NCBI GenBank assembly: GCA_026724425.1
Contig: JAIUCV010000001.1
Coordinates: forward strand, 15,792,556-15,856,555
Direction: 5' to 3'
Source: Erythrophleum ivorense
Taxonomy: Eukaryota; Streptophyta; Magnoliopsida; Fabales; Fabaceae
Length of the DNA: 64,000 nt
Under the pieces are notes generated by a model, which made no database searches, was not told the origin of the DNA, and saw only the letters and a program-made list of their open reading frames with translations. Position 1 is the stretch's first letter, and each line of letters opens with the position of its first letter. Below, piece by piece: positions 1-12,480 of the stretch. Both the position numbers and the translations under genes were made by a program.

Positions 1-1665
1 CAACCCTGCCTTAGAGATCTCTCAGCCTGGGAAGTAGTCATAACAGATAACTCAGCCCTAGTGCTAGGCACAGTCCCACACTCAGGTAAAGTAATACACC
101 TGTGGTTACAATCTAGTGTAGTGTTATTTGCAGACATTTAATTCATACCAATGATCACATCAATTTCAATGAGGGGCATACAAATCAAATCAAGGGTGGT
201 CAGGCAATGATTAAATTGGATCACACAATTCAAGCAAGCATGGGAAGTGATGGCTCAGTTTCCAGTGAGGGTGGATACATGTAACTTATATGGCAATGTA
301 TGCATACTCAGACCCAACCTCCTAATACAGTCATATGATATGAAAGAATGGCTAGCACCCGAATCAAATAAGGCAGTTACAGAAAAATCATTTATCTTAA
401 TGGTAGCTTGGTTCAGACTCGAGGATTGGCTAGCCTCCTGCTGTGATAGGGCAAAGACTCTACCCTGAGTCTATGGTCTGGGAGGAGGAGCCATCTCCCT
501 CGGCTGTGTGATCTGTAGAGGGGCTTGTGGAGAAGCTTGGGTGCAATCTCTGGCTATATGCCCCGGCCTGCCACATCTAAAGCACACATTCTACCCTACA
601 TAGCATGGTCTGATACCGTGATTCCTGCCACACTGGGGACATATGATCGGTGACGTACTACCTTTACTGGACTGAGTCCTCCTTCTCTTGCCTCTTTAGT
701 TCCACTGACTTTTTCCACCTCTACGGCTCGTCACTGTAGGCTGGGAACCATCTCTAGATCTCTTGGGCTCAGGGAGGGGAAAAGGTGGTCTAACGCTGGA
801 GGTAGGCTGCATCATCCTGAGATTCGTTTCTGTCACTCTGCATACTTCTACAAGGGTATTGAAGTGCCTGATTCTCTGTGGCACTACCCTGTCTCAGATC
901 TCAGGGAGCAAGCCTTTCTCTAACCTATCTACCCTCCATTTCTCATCATCATGTCTTTGTAGGTATGAGAAATATCTGGAGAGCTCAATAAACTTTGCTA
1001 CATATTGGTCCACGGACATCCCCAAAATTTGTCTGAACAGGATAAATTCTGACTCCTTCTCATCTCTGATGGAATCAGGGAAATACTTCTCATGGAATGC
1101 CTCCCATGTGATTGGGGTGTTCCTCACTCTCAGAATAGGCTCAGTGCCCTTCCACCAGTAAATTACTTCTTTCTGTAACTGGAATGCAGCCATCTTGGCT
1201 TTTTGCTTAGACGTACACTCTATCACCTCGAAGATCTACTCTAACTCCATAATCCAGGCCTCAGCTTTATCTGCGTTCATCTCACCATCAAAGGTGGGAG
1301 GCCCGAATTTTTTGAACTATGTGATCACTTTTCGGATTGAGGTTTGCTGCTCAGCATGAGGCGTCTGAGTTGGTGGAATTGGAGCAACAGCCTGCATGTG
1401 TGGCTACGCGTCTGTAGGAGTTGCCCCTGAGTGCTCGGGATGATCTGAGTGTGGAGGTGGTTGAGGAAGAGGATGTAGGGCCCTGGCTATCTCTCTCAGC
1501 AAGCCATTCTTGTAACTGCATGATAACGACCTACTGCTGATCCAGGCGAGCCATAATAGACTGTAAGGCTCCAGCAACTAGATCACTAGGCCTGGCCTCA
1601 TCAGCCTGAGCCACTCTGAGAGGCCTACCTCTTCCTCTACCTCTACCTTGGCACGTGTCTACCAT
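1..1665 (-). pseudogene. Ty3/gypsy retrotransposon gag-protease remnant (5' part of element)
   Basis: Minus-strand reading gives a typical plant gypsy polyprotein. It starts with MVDTCQGRGRGRGR at 1665. A retrotransposon-gag domain follows at about 1310-894 (FGPPTFDGE, then AAFQLQKEVIYWWKG and WEAFHEKYFPDSIRDEKESE). A CCHC zinc knuckle CFRCGRPGHIARDC lies at about 550-595, with a second Cys-rich motif CPQCGRNHG near 640. The retropepsin domain has its active site in ALFDSGASHSFIS (DSGA codons 354-365) and the C-terminal IDVIIGM motif near 150. In-frame stops follow MELE (about 1240), LPEI (about 893), STLTGN (about 253) and IIGMN, where a Trp is usual. The element is therefore dead. Reverse transcriptase and integrase would lie left of the window. 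Gag packages the RNA and the protease matures the polyprotein in intact relatives. Confidence 0.92.
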
Positions 1666-1804
1666 CTTTTCTAAAACATATAGGTATGCTTTAGTACATA
1701 ATAAGGACACATGCCACTGCCACACACTCAATCATCCATAAACAAGCTCATATACATCTTGGCAACTCACAAACACAAGCCACAACCCACAATAAGAGCC
1801 TAAA

Positions 1805-1821
1805 CCTTTGCTCTAATACCA
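1805..1821 (-). other. Primer-binding site (initiator Met tRNA type)
   Basis: On the minus strand this reads TGGTATTAGAGC followed by AAAGG. That matches the plant retrotransposon PBS TGGTATCAGAGC, complementary to the 3' end of initiator Met tRNA, with one mismatch. It sits 5 bp inside the LTR end at 1827 and upstream of gag, which fixes the orientation of the element. Confidence 0.85.
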
Positions 1822-1826
1822 ACAAA

Positions 1827-4670
1827 TGTAACACCATCATTTCTAATTCATACCCATCATGCCTTACATGCTCATATGAGATATGGGAAGAATAAAGTGA
1901 GATTTTTCTCATTTGGTTCATACACTTCACACATGGCATCATACATGCTTAAAAATTCACTTTAATGTCACATGGACCGTGTGAGCTCATTCTATTCATC
2001 TTCATATTTAATCGCACCATTACAACTCATTTCAATCCCAAAAACATGCTTTAAACCCATGGAAATCAAAAAGGGATATGAGACATGTGTATTCATTTCG
2101 GCCATACTTGGCCTCATTTCTGGGCAAAGTTTGGAAAATCACAATTAAATATATAAAAATCGAAAACATGCAATCTTGGTCATTCTGGGAATCTTGGGAT
2201 GTCTACTTCATGTTAAAAATATGTACAAGTCATAACATCCCACACACAAAGCGTTTGACACATGAAATCATCTGGAGGTCGGAATCGGTCCTGCTACTGT
2301 CACAATTTACTGATATGAACTTCAAAAATGTCTAACTAATTCCACAAAAATCCAATGCATACTAATTACCAATATGGAAAGATGTGGATGTTAAATAGAG
2401 ATAAAAAATATCTCTAGATCATTTCATCGAGCTAAACTCCCAGAAATCGATGGAATAGTACCTCGGGTCAGGCAAGATAACTGATACTGGGCAGAAATTT
2501 CAAAAATGCATATCTTCCTCTCTAGACTCCAACTGAGATGCTTCCAGTTGATATAATTCACTATGATTGTCTAGTTTCTATCTATAAAATTTTGTAGCCA
2601 TTGGACCATGTTTGCCCCTCGAATGACACAATTTCACAATTGACCAAATGAACAGTGTTTATGGAGATCCGAAATTCTGATATCAACTTTGAAAAATCAT
2701 AGAAAATTCCACAGACCTCCAAATGACCTGATCTTTAGCTTCCCAAAAATCTCTTGACAAGATCTAGTCACATGCCAAATTTCAAGGCAAGAAGAGGTCT
2801 TTTGGTCAGACTTAGATATCATGAGGCAAAGTGACCATTTTCTCTTGCTAAAGAGGGCTCTAAGGGTTCAATTTGGCTTCTTCTACTTCTAAGGCTCTAT
2901 GAGCACGTGAGAAAGCATCAACATGGGCTATCAAACATGGCTCAAATGTCTAACAACTCAAATTTTGAAAAACTCACTCTCCCACATCAACACATACACC
3001 ATGTACATCGGCTAAGATCTTACTATTCATACCGAAAACTTGCTACATCCTTGAAGATGGTTCTAATTCTCATACATATATGTTAAATACATTCATTTAC
3101 AAGTATTTAGACTTGCTACATCATATACATCATTAGAGTACATCTTTTATCTTAACTACAAAATGGTGACAACATGACTAATTCACAACTTCTTTGCCAA
3201 TCCTCTAGCTTCAAGCTTGGTGGCTCCCATCTTTTATCTCATTTAGTCCACCTAGCATGTTAGGATGGTTGAAAGGGGGAGTGAGGTTCAAAGAATCTCA
3301 ATAGCTCATCTCTCATTCAATCATACATAAAGCATGCAAACAAGTCTCACAATGTATGCATGGGCATATTAGCATGTGAAATCATAAGAAAAGCATTTTC
3401 AACATTTGAGTAGGCCATACATAACATATAAGAGCTTGCCAAGCAAATGGATTAGCCTCACCCATTCACTTGTGGATTTTGGACTTGCCTCACCCATTCT
3501 TAAGAGGTTCTTAGACTCAACCTTACTCTTGAGAGTCTACCTCACTTTTGGGAAGTTCTTTACTTTGTCTCAACTAATTTTAGGGTTCTTGGCTCATCCT
3601 CACCATGGCTAGGGGGTTATTGGCTTTTCTATACTTAAGCAAAGCAAAGCAATCACATAAAACATCATTGAAATACATAAGACATCATCATGCTAGCATA
3701 CTTTTCATGGTTTAAAAACATACATACACACATGCAAGATAACATAAGCACACATCTATGCATGAGAGAAGGTGGAGAGAGCTACCTTATTGGCTAATCA
3801 CAAGCTTCCCTTTCAATTTATCTCCTTCTTTGTTGATTTCACAATCACCACTAGATGGGAGTGCTTCTCTTGAGCCTAGACACACAAGAGTATGAAATTA
3901 CTCTCTTAACACTTTATTCATAAAGCTAGGGATTTCTTTCTAGCAAACCCTACTAGCATATAGAGCTAGGGGTTCTTTCTCTCACTAGAAATTCACCACT
4001 ATTCTTCTTTTTTCTTGTATTTCTTAACTTATCCCACTCTCTTTTTAAGGGTTTTTTGCTCCCTCTAGGTCAGAACCAAAACCTTCTTACTCATCAACCC
4101 ATGAAAAGGGAGCTAAGAAGGAGAGGAATAAAATCAAGAAGAAGGAGTATGAAGAGCTTTGAAGATTCTTAGCTTTCTTCCTTAGCTTCCCTTCCTTCTC
4201 TCTTGGTTTCTCCTAGTTTCCCTCTCTCTCTCTCAAGCTTTTTCCTATTCTTGGACGAAGCTTAAGTTGGTTTAGAGAGAAAGGATGAGTTTGGATGTTT
4301 TAAAGAGTCAAATTCTCTTTTTTTACGCTTTTCTAGACTAACCCTCAGTATAGCGAGGCATAACCCTCGTTACGGCGAGCTCGTATCAGTCCCAGACCCC
4401 TGCCTTTTCTACGGTGCACGCTACGGTAAGCAATGCCCTAGTTTTTGTATGAGGTGCCCGCACTCGCTATGGCTAGAAGCATTTTCGCTATAGCTAGAAG
4501 GCACTCTCGCTATAGCTAGACCATTTCTCGCTATAGCGAACAGGTACATTCGCTATAGTTAGGCTGTAGCTAGCAGACTTAGAAAATTTTCAGCCCTTCA
4601 AAAATTTTCAACTTTTCTTCTTCTTTTTTTCTTTTCTTTTCTTCTTCTTTCTTTTTTTCTGGTTGTTACA
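1827..4670 (-). mobile_element. Gypsy 5' LTR (LTR A), 2844 bp
   Basis: The plus strand begins TGTAACACC next to the PBS and ends GGTTGTTACA, so the LTR has short inverted TGTAACA/TGTTACA ends. It belongs to the same long-LTR superfamily as the LTRs at 4671, 13.9 kb, 47.9 kb, 48.4 kb, 56.6 kb and 59.9 kb. All share blocks such as 'gagagaaggaggagtgagctacc' (here near 3770-3790) and a run of 'cttttggctcacc'-like repeats (here 3410-3620). The 5' end (right side) holds short TATAGC repeats and a long polypyrimidine tract (4615-4660). The right end abuts another LTR. The expected 5-bp target copy CATAT (4671-4675) cannot be checked because its partner lies outside the window. Confidence 0.85.
4340..4575. 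repeat. Short TCGCTATAGCTAG repeats in LTR A
   Basis: The core CGCTATAG recurs at about 4490, 4512, 4535 and 4553 with roughly 22-bp spacing. Related copies (TATAGCGAGG, CGCTATGGCTAG) lie from 4350 to 4480. The core is itself partly palindromic. The position corresponds to the 5' part (U3) of the minus-strand LTR, where retrotransposon promoters and enhancers usually lie. I did not see this block in the other LTR copies of the window. Confidence 0.7.
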
Positions 4671-6480
4671 CATATATACATACATACATACATTCAAAGA
4701 CAAGTAAAGCAAACAATCATGCATGAAAGAAGGAGGAGTGAGCTACCTTGGATGCAGCAAAAACACACTTTTTCTCTTAAGTTTCCTCTCCCTCCTTCAG
4801 CCTCATACACACAAAGGCGTGAGAATGTTTTCTCTTGGCCTAGACACATCTTATGGAAGCTAATTATACTCTTCAATTACATTCTAAGGCCACATATTCA
4901 CTAAAAAATCTAAGTGACTCATAAGGCTCTTTTATGGTTCCATAATTTACTTAATGAAGCAACCTTAAGAAAACATTATCTTGGCTCCATTCTATCTATT
5001 CATTTATGATTCTTGACTCCATTCAAACTCCTTTGAGTTATCACACAATTAAATCAAGGAGTCTAGCTAGGTGTTGCTTCTTTAAGCTATATTATGGAAC
5101 ACATAAGGCCATCTCACTATATGTGATTTCTAAAATTTTTTCAAGGCTTCCTCTCATACTTTCTCATCATACATGATGCAAAACTAAGCTTGGAAGGAAT
5201 TAAAACACTCCCTAGGTGCATAAACCCTCCTTGGTCGAAGTTATACTTCCATATGGCACCAATGGAGTTGTTTTAATTTCTTTGATGGGAGAAGCATGTG
5301 GGAGGCTCTCTTGGTATCTTAGAAACTTGTATACACTCTTAGACAACTTAAATTACTACTAGGAAGCTTCATCTTAGCCTAGGTATAACCAAATCCCTAA
5401 ATTCTATAACTTGCATTCTAAAGCTCCCTTTTCAATTCTAATTGTATATTCTTAATCCTCACACTCCATAACGTTTGGTTCCATTAAGAACATATAAAGA
5501 AAAACTCTCCGCCTCACTTTCTCTCTCTAGACCTAAGCTTAAATGGCTTGGAAACACAAAATTTTGAAAGTGTTTCAAGTGAAGTCTTATCTTAAAACAG
5601 AGCTCTCTTTGCGTAGATTATTTTTCACCGATTGATTTCTTAAAAAGAGTTCCTTTTTGGCTTGGGTTAAACCTAAATCTTCAAGTTTACAAGAAAAGAA
5701 AACCACTAGTAAAGAGTTCTTAAAGAGAGAAATAACTTTTCTAACTAGCGCGGGATGAAACAGAGTCGTTTACTTACCTAAATGGAACTTAAACTTCTTC
5801 TCTCTCCCCCCTCTTAATGTCATGCCATTGCTGTCCATTTTTCTGCAAATAGAAGCTTGGAGAAGGTGATGAGGTGCAATCTTAATTAAGAAGCCTCTTT
5901 TACAATTTTTCAAAATGACCATTTTGCCTCTACACGCTTATTTGCTCTATTTAGGCTCATTTTAACTCCTTTTTGAAAATTGTCTTTTTCATTATAAAAT
6001 TTAGGTTCCTAATTAAATAAAATACCTTTGGAATTACTCAAATTAAAGCTAAAACCTTCATAAACAAATCAGTCAAATTTTAGGTCAACCGACATTAGAA
6101 AACATCCATCGAAGGGGTTTTAATTGTCTTGGGGCTTCCCATGGTTTTTAGGGCCTCTGAGAACCCTAGAGAACTCAAAACTTTCATTTAAAAAGCCCTC
6201 CTGTGAGAATTCTAAAATTTTCTCAAAATGACAAAAATACCCTTACGTTTTGTCAATCTTGTGGTACATTTTGTTTCTTCATTCTAGCTCTATTTTTCCT
6301 TCCCTCTGACCATGGGATTCTCATTTTTAAACGTCTAGAATGCTTCCCAAATTTTTTAGGACCTTAACTAATTCATTTCACGAAACTTCCTTTTGTATCT
6401 GGTGATTTTCATTCATTTACGGAGAAACCATATGTTACGTTTCTTGCGTTTTCTCTCGTTTTCAGAAAATCGGAGTGTAA
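4671..6480 (-). mobile_element. Older gypsy LTR fragment (LTR B) that received element A
   Basis: From CATATATACATACATACATTC onward the sequence repeats the part of LTR A found near 3720 and of LTR F near 58450 (attcaaagacaag, then the 'ggaggagtgagctacc' block). It continues through the block 'gtcttggggcttcccatgg' (6128-6146), also present in LTR F and LTR G. The end is diverged: AAAATCGGAGTGTAA near 6470, where LTR E has AAATCGGACATTACA. Element A thus landed inside an existing relative in the same orientation. The left part of LTR B must lie beyond the window. Confidence 0.75.
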
Positions 6481-7570
6481 AGATAGAGTAAAAAAAGACT
6501 TTCACTTTACTATCTACACACTCACATGTGGGGGCCAATAGTAAAGGTTCTAAATTCCTATAATTTTGATAAAACCCTAGTTAAATAAGTAGCCTTAATA
6601 CCACCTATAATTATATTGGATATAAAAACATACTTTAATTTCTTAAATAACTTTTAAAACATTTAATATAATTAATTTCAGCCTTTAGCACCTAAACCCA
6701 TAATTATAGCTTAAATTTTCTAATGCCATTGCTAATTCTAAACTTTGGATTTCACAAATTAAACTACTATAATTTAATTTAAACTTTTAAAATTTACCTT
6801 AAGGAGCTTAATAAAGTAAGTTGGAAGTGTCAATTCATATCTTAGAAGTTTAGATCAAGAAACCCTAATTTGAGAACTTGCTTCATGGCCAAAATGGAAA
6901 GAAAAATTACAATTAATGTTTTAGGTCATTATTGGCATTAAGAAAAAGTAAGAATGGAAGTTGAAACAAAGGAGAATGCAACCTAAATATAAGAGAAAAG
7001 GAAGGACAAACATTGAGCATCAATAGAGTTCACCATCCATGATTCTTTCTCTACGCGACACCTATAGCCACCCAACATTTAGTCACCTAAATAGGACGTT
7101 GGCAGTAGCATTTCACAATGGGGAATGGCCAGTAAGCAACAAGAAAATGGAAAAAAAATGAGAGAGGAAGAGAAAGAAAGAAACTACATGAATAATGGAA
7201 GGTGCAAAAAATTTCAAAGAAAGAGAAAAGTGGGGGATAGTGATAAGGCAAATTAGAAGAAAAGAAAGAAAAAGTATAGAGAAAAAAGAGAAAAATTATA
7301 AAAAGTACCCAATACTTTTCTAATGGGATTTATTTAAGACTTATGAAAAAGTTATTTCTACACATCTAAAAATGAAAATAAGAACCCCACAAATGTTTAG
7401 AGTTTCCATACCAACTTATTTTGAAATTTTGAGAAATAAAAATATACTGATAAGTGCAAAATAGATGTAAAAATAGCTCTAGAATTATTCTAAAATTATC
7501 TAAATTTTATATTTATCCTAAAAATAAAATTTTTTAATTTAATTAATTATTTTTCTATTATTATTTTAGT
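6481..7570. other. AT-rich spacer, no gene seen
   Basis: I see no coding signal. The stretch opens with a small inverted motif (GTGTAAAGATAGAGTAAA at 6475 facing TTTACTATCTACACAC near 6515) that could be a MITE end or a small hairpin. The rest is simple A-rich and GA-rich sequence (7140-7310) leading to the tandem array. Confidence 0.5.
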
Positions 7571-7574
7571 TGGG

Positions 7575-10500
7575 TTATTATATAAATGTACTTGAATGCA
7601 AACTTTGACAGAAATCAAGTAAGTCACATAAATTTTGACAGACCCTAAGTATGTGTTCTTTAACTTTAACGAGACTTAGGTATGTGACAAGCCATACATA
7701 AAGACACCTAAACTTCCATAGAACTCAACTAAGTGTGTATCAACTTGAATTTAAACTTTCACAAGACAAGGGCTAAAGCTTAGTGAATCAAGATAGAAAA
7801 GCCACTCTACCACTTACAATATTTGATTCTACAAAAGAATCTATTTGTTGCTCAATGCCTACAAGTTTCAAGAAGCATGCTTGAACTTGAACTTTGATAT
7901 GACACATGTAACCTAAAATTTCATAGGATCAAAGTATATTCTTGAACTTTAATATGACTTAGGTAAGGAAACTTGAACTTCCATAGGACTTCCATATGAC
8001 CTAGGTAGGTGTGCCTAAGCTTCTATAGGACTCAAGTAGCACTTTAACTCAAACTTTGACAAGATTCACATTAGTCACCTAAACTTTGAGAAGACCTAAG
8101 TACATGTTTTTGAATTTTTATAAGACCTAGGTATGTATTATTGAACTTCAAGAGGACTCAAGTAAGGAGAGATGAACTTCTATAATATTTAGGTAGGTGA
8201 GTCTAAGCATTTATAGAACTTAGGTAAGTGTTCTTCAACTTAAACTTAAACTTCTATAGATTCTCAATGGCAGCAAGGCCACTCTGCCACTTAGAATACT
8301 GGGTTATGTATTTTCTAGAACTAAGTACTCAAGTTTTGGTAGAACTCAAGAAAGTCACTTAAAGTTTGGGAAGACCTAAGTATGTGTTTTTAAACCTCAA
8401 TGAAACCCAAGTATGTATTAGTGAAATTTGATAGGACATAAGTATGGACACTTAAACTTTTATGGAACTTAGGTAAGCATGCTTTAGCCTGAACTTACTT
8501 TGGTAGGTTTAAGTGCGTGTTATTGAATTTTGATGAGACTTATATGTATTATTAAACTTGACACGAATCAACTAAATGCTCAAACTTTAACAAGATTCAA
8601 GTAAGTCACCAAAAGTTTGGCAGCACCTAAGTACAAGTTCTTGAACTTTGACAAGACTTAGATATAGACATTTAAACTTCTATAGGACTCAAGGAAGGAT
8701 GCTTGAACTTTTACAAAACTCAAGTGTACTTCAACTTAAACTTAAACTTTGGCAAGGTATATATTATTGAACTTTGACAAGACTCAACTAAGTACTCAAA
8801 CTTTGATAAAACTTAAGTAAATCACTAAAAGTTTAACAAGATTCTTAAACTTTAATGGGATCCATGTATGTATTCTTGAAATTCGACAAGACCTAAGTAT
8901 GGAAACCTAAACTTCCATAGGACTCAAGGGGGGACATTTGACTTCTATAAGACTTAGGTAAGTGTGCTTCAACTTGAACTTAAGTTTGTGCTCATGTTCT
9001 TTAACTTTGATAGGACCCAAGCATGTATTATTGAACTTTGACAAGACTCAACTAAGTACTCAAACTTTGAGAGAACTCAAGTGCTACCTAAAGTTTGGTA
9101 GGACCTAAGTACATGTTCTTAAAATTTGAGAAGGCTAAAGTATAGACACTTAAACTTTCACAAGACTCAAAGATAGACATTTGAACTTCTACGGGACTCA
9201 GATAAGTGTGCGTCAACTTGAATTTAAACTTTGACAGGGTTTAAGTCCATGTTACTTAAACTTTGATGAGACCCAAGTATGTATTATTAATCTTTAATAA
9301 AACTTAGCTAAGTATGTGTTCTTGATCTAAAGCTCTGACAGGACATGTTCTTGAACTCAACTAAGTATTAAAGCTTTAACATGATTCAAGTAAGTCACCT
9401 AAAGTTTAATAAGACCTAAGTACATGTTTTTAAACTTCAATAGGACTAAGATATGTATTCTTGAAATTCGATAGGACTTAGGTATGGGCACATTAACTTC
9501 TATAGGACTCAAGGATGGATGCTTGAACTTCTATAAGACTTAGGTAAATGTGCTTTAACTTGAGCTTAAACTTTGGTAGGGTCTAAGTTCATGATCTTGA
9601 ACTTTGACGAGACATAAGTATTATTATTGAATTTGACAAGACTCAACTAAGTACTCAAACTTTGATGGGACTCAAGTAAGTAATCTAAAGTTTGGCAAGA
9701 CTTAAAGATATGTTTTTGGAATTCAACAAAACTTATGTATAGACACTTGAACTTCTATAGGGCTCAGGCAAGTGTGTTTCAGCTTAAACTAAAGCTTTAC
9801 AAAGGGTTAAGTTCATATTTTTTTAATTTCGATGGGACCCCGGTATGTATTATTGAACTTTGACAAGACTTAAATAAGTCACTTAAAATTTAATAGAACC
9901 TAGCACATGTTTCTAAACTTCGATAAAACCTAGGTATATATTTTTAAAATTCAACAAAACCTAAGTATGGACATTTGAACTTCCATGAGACTTAAGAATG
10001 GACACTTGAACTTCTACAGGACTCAAATAAGTATGCTTCAACTTGAACTTAAACATTAGCAGGGCTAAGTCTGTGTTCTTGAACTTCAACAAGACCTAGT
10101 TATGGCTTCTTGAACTTTGATAGAACGTGGCGAAGTATACAAACTTTAATAGGGCTGAAGTAAGTCACCTAAAGTTTGGTAGAACCTATATACATGTTTT
10201 TAAACTTTAATAGGATCTAGTTATGTATTTTTGAAATTTGACAAAACCTAAGTACATGTTCTTAAACTTTGATAAGACTCATGTATGTATTCTTCAACTC
10301 ATATAAGACTTAAGTAAGGACACTTAAATTTCTATATGGCTTAAGGACTTGACATTTAAACTTCCATACAACTCAGTTAGGTGCACCTAGGCTTCTATAA
10401 GACTCAGGTAAGTGTACTTTAACTTGAACTTTGACATGTATTCAAGTAAGTTACCTAAACTTTGGCAGAACATAGGTACATGTTCTTGAACATCAACTAG

Positions 10501-11935
10501 AGCCAAGTATGTATTCTTGAACTTTAAGAGGACTTAGATAAGGATATCTAAACTTTCATAGAACTCAAGGCTTAACAATTGAACTTCCATAAAACTCAAG
10601 TTGGAATCAATTAGTTGTGCCTGAACTTCTACAAGACTTAAGTGTGCTTCAACTTGAACTTAGACTTCGATAAGACAAAGGTTGAATCTCAGTGGATCAT
10701 AGCAACAATGCCACTCTACCACTTATAATATCTAATCATGTATTTAAGTTGTTTGCAAGAGATTATACTTATTGCTAAATTGGAAAGACTGAGTAGGAAT
10801 TTAAAAATATGATAGGATCCAAGTAAGATGCTTAAACTTCTATAGAATTCAAGTAAGTAAATTTGAACTTGAACTTTGATAGGACTCAACTAAGTATACT
10901 TGAACTCGAACTTTAACAAGAGTTAACTTTGGTAGGAGCTAAGTATGCATTCTTGAGCTTTGACAATACCTAGGTATAAACACCTAAACTTCAATATGAC
11001 TCAAGGATAGATATTTGAACTTCTATAGGACTTAAATGGGTGTGCTTCAACTTGAATTTAAACTTTGTTAGGACCTAAATATGTTTTCTTAAACTTCAAT
11101 AAGGCTCAAGTATGTATTATTAAACTTTGACAGGACTTAAGTAAAAACACCTAAGATTTCATAGGATTTAAGGATGGACACTTAAACTTCTATGGGACTC
11201 AAATAGGCGTGCCTAAGCTTTTATAGGACTCAAGCAAGTGTGCTTCAACTTAAATGTAAACTTTTGTAGAACCTAAGTATATGTTCTTAAACTTCAATAG
11301 GATCCAAGTATATATTCTTGAACTTTGATAGAACACAAGTAAAGAGACATAAACTTTCATAGGACTTGAGGATGAATACTTGAACTTCTACATGACTCAG
11401 GTAGGTGTACATAAGCTTCTATAAAACTCAAGTAAGTATGCTTCAACTTAAACCTCCATAAGACAAGGGATAAATTATAGTAGATCATAGTAGCAATGTC
11501 ACTTATAATGCCATTTGCATATTTAAGTTATATGCAAATGATTCTACATACCGATCAATGGGATTTTCTTTAAGGCATCCTTTGCAACTTATCTAATACA
11601 CATAGTTTACCATCAACATATACCTTTGAAAGAAGGGACCCTTACTATTAATCCACAAATGATTGGTGAGTGCATGCATTACTTCTAGCCCAATCACCTA
11701 AAACTAAAACCATCATTCATGAAGCCCAGGTACATGTTCTTGAAATTCAATAAGACTTAAGTAATGACAAATGAACTTTAAGAATACTCAAGTAGAAATG
11801 GCAAGAATCAAGTAAGTCACCTAAACTTTGATAGAACTTAAGTATGTATTCCTCAATATTGTAAGACCCAGATATGTGCTCTTGAATAATGATAGCACTC
11901 AAGTAAGTGCACCTGTTACTTTCATATACGATAAC
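7575..11935. repeat. Degenerate tandem-repeat array, about 4.3 kb
   Basis: The motif 'cttgaactttgacaagact(caagtaagt)' and its variants recur more than a hundred times, always in the same orientation, at roughly 35-45 bp steps. Variants alternate in an order that itself recurs. For example the marker 'gtgcttcaacttgaactt' falls near 8229, 8475, 8728, 8965, 9208, 9550, 9775 and 10030, mostly 225-255 bp apart. That suggests a higher-order unit of about 240-250 bp built from diverged short monomers. Stop codons occur in all frames, so it is not a coding repeat. Two unrelated short stretches (about 7790-7860, and near 10690-10790 with an echo at 11460-11560) share 'gccactctaccactta'. Positions and counts are estimates by eye. 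Confidence 0.85.
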
Positions 11936-12480
11936 TCACACGCAAGTATATGTATCGCATAAGCAATAAAGTAATAAATAAAGTATCATTCCCATAAAGA
12001 TTTGGTACTCAAAAATTATCAAGTACCAAAATTTATACCTTAATCTAAATCAAGAAAATTAATTACGATTATGTATAAAAGCTTTTTTAAAATTAAAAAA
12101 TTAAAGAAAAAAAATTGAGTCTATTAGGTAATTCAATAATTAAAGGAATCTAGAATTATTAATTTCCTTAATACTTCATAAAAACCTAAATTATCCCTCT
12201 TAATCTTGTTCTTAATGGTAATTAGCATAAGGTTACAAGAATTTTCCTAAATCACCTATAGGAATACTAAAGTATTTCTCAACCTTATGGGACTTAAGTA
12301 TGTGCTTTTGAACTTTGATAGTACTCAAGTAAGTGTGCTTGTTACTTCCAGATATGATGACTCACACAAAAGTATATCACACAAGTAATAAAGTGATAAG
12401 CATCGTTCCCATAAGGATTTGATACCTAAAATTTTTCAACTAGTAAAATTTACACCATAACTTAAATCAAGTGTCACACC
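11870..12480. repeat. Tandem duplication of array edge plus adjoining sequence
   Basis: A block that starts in the array ('atagcactcaagtaagtg') and continues into 'gttactttcatatacgat...aagtatcattcccataaag' at about 11890-12055 is repeated at about 12315-12475 ('atagtactcaagtaagtg...aagcatcgttcccataagg'). The offset is about 420 bp. Because the copy spans both the array monomer and the non-array sequence, it is a duplication that post-dates their junction. Confidence 0.7.

Noticed and set aside
7575..11935. Tandem array considered as a coding repeat or CRISPR-like array
   Set aside because: Stops occur in every frame, unit spacing varies, and there are no constant repeats with unique spacers. 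It is a eukaryotic degenerate tandem repeat.
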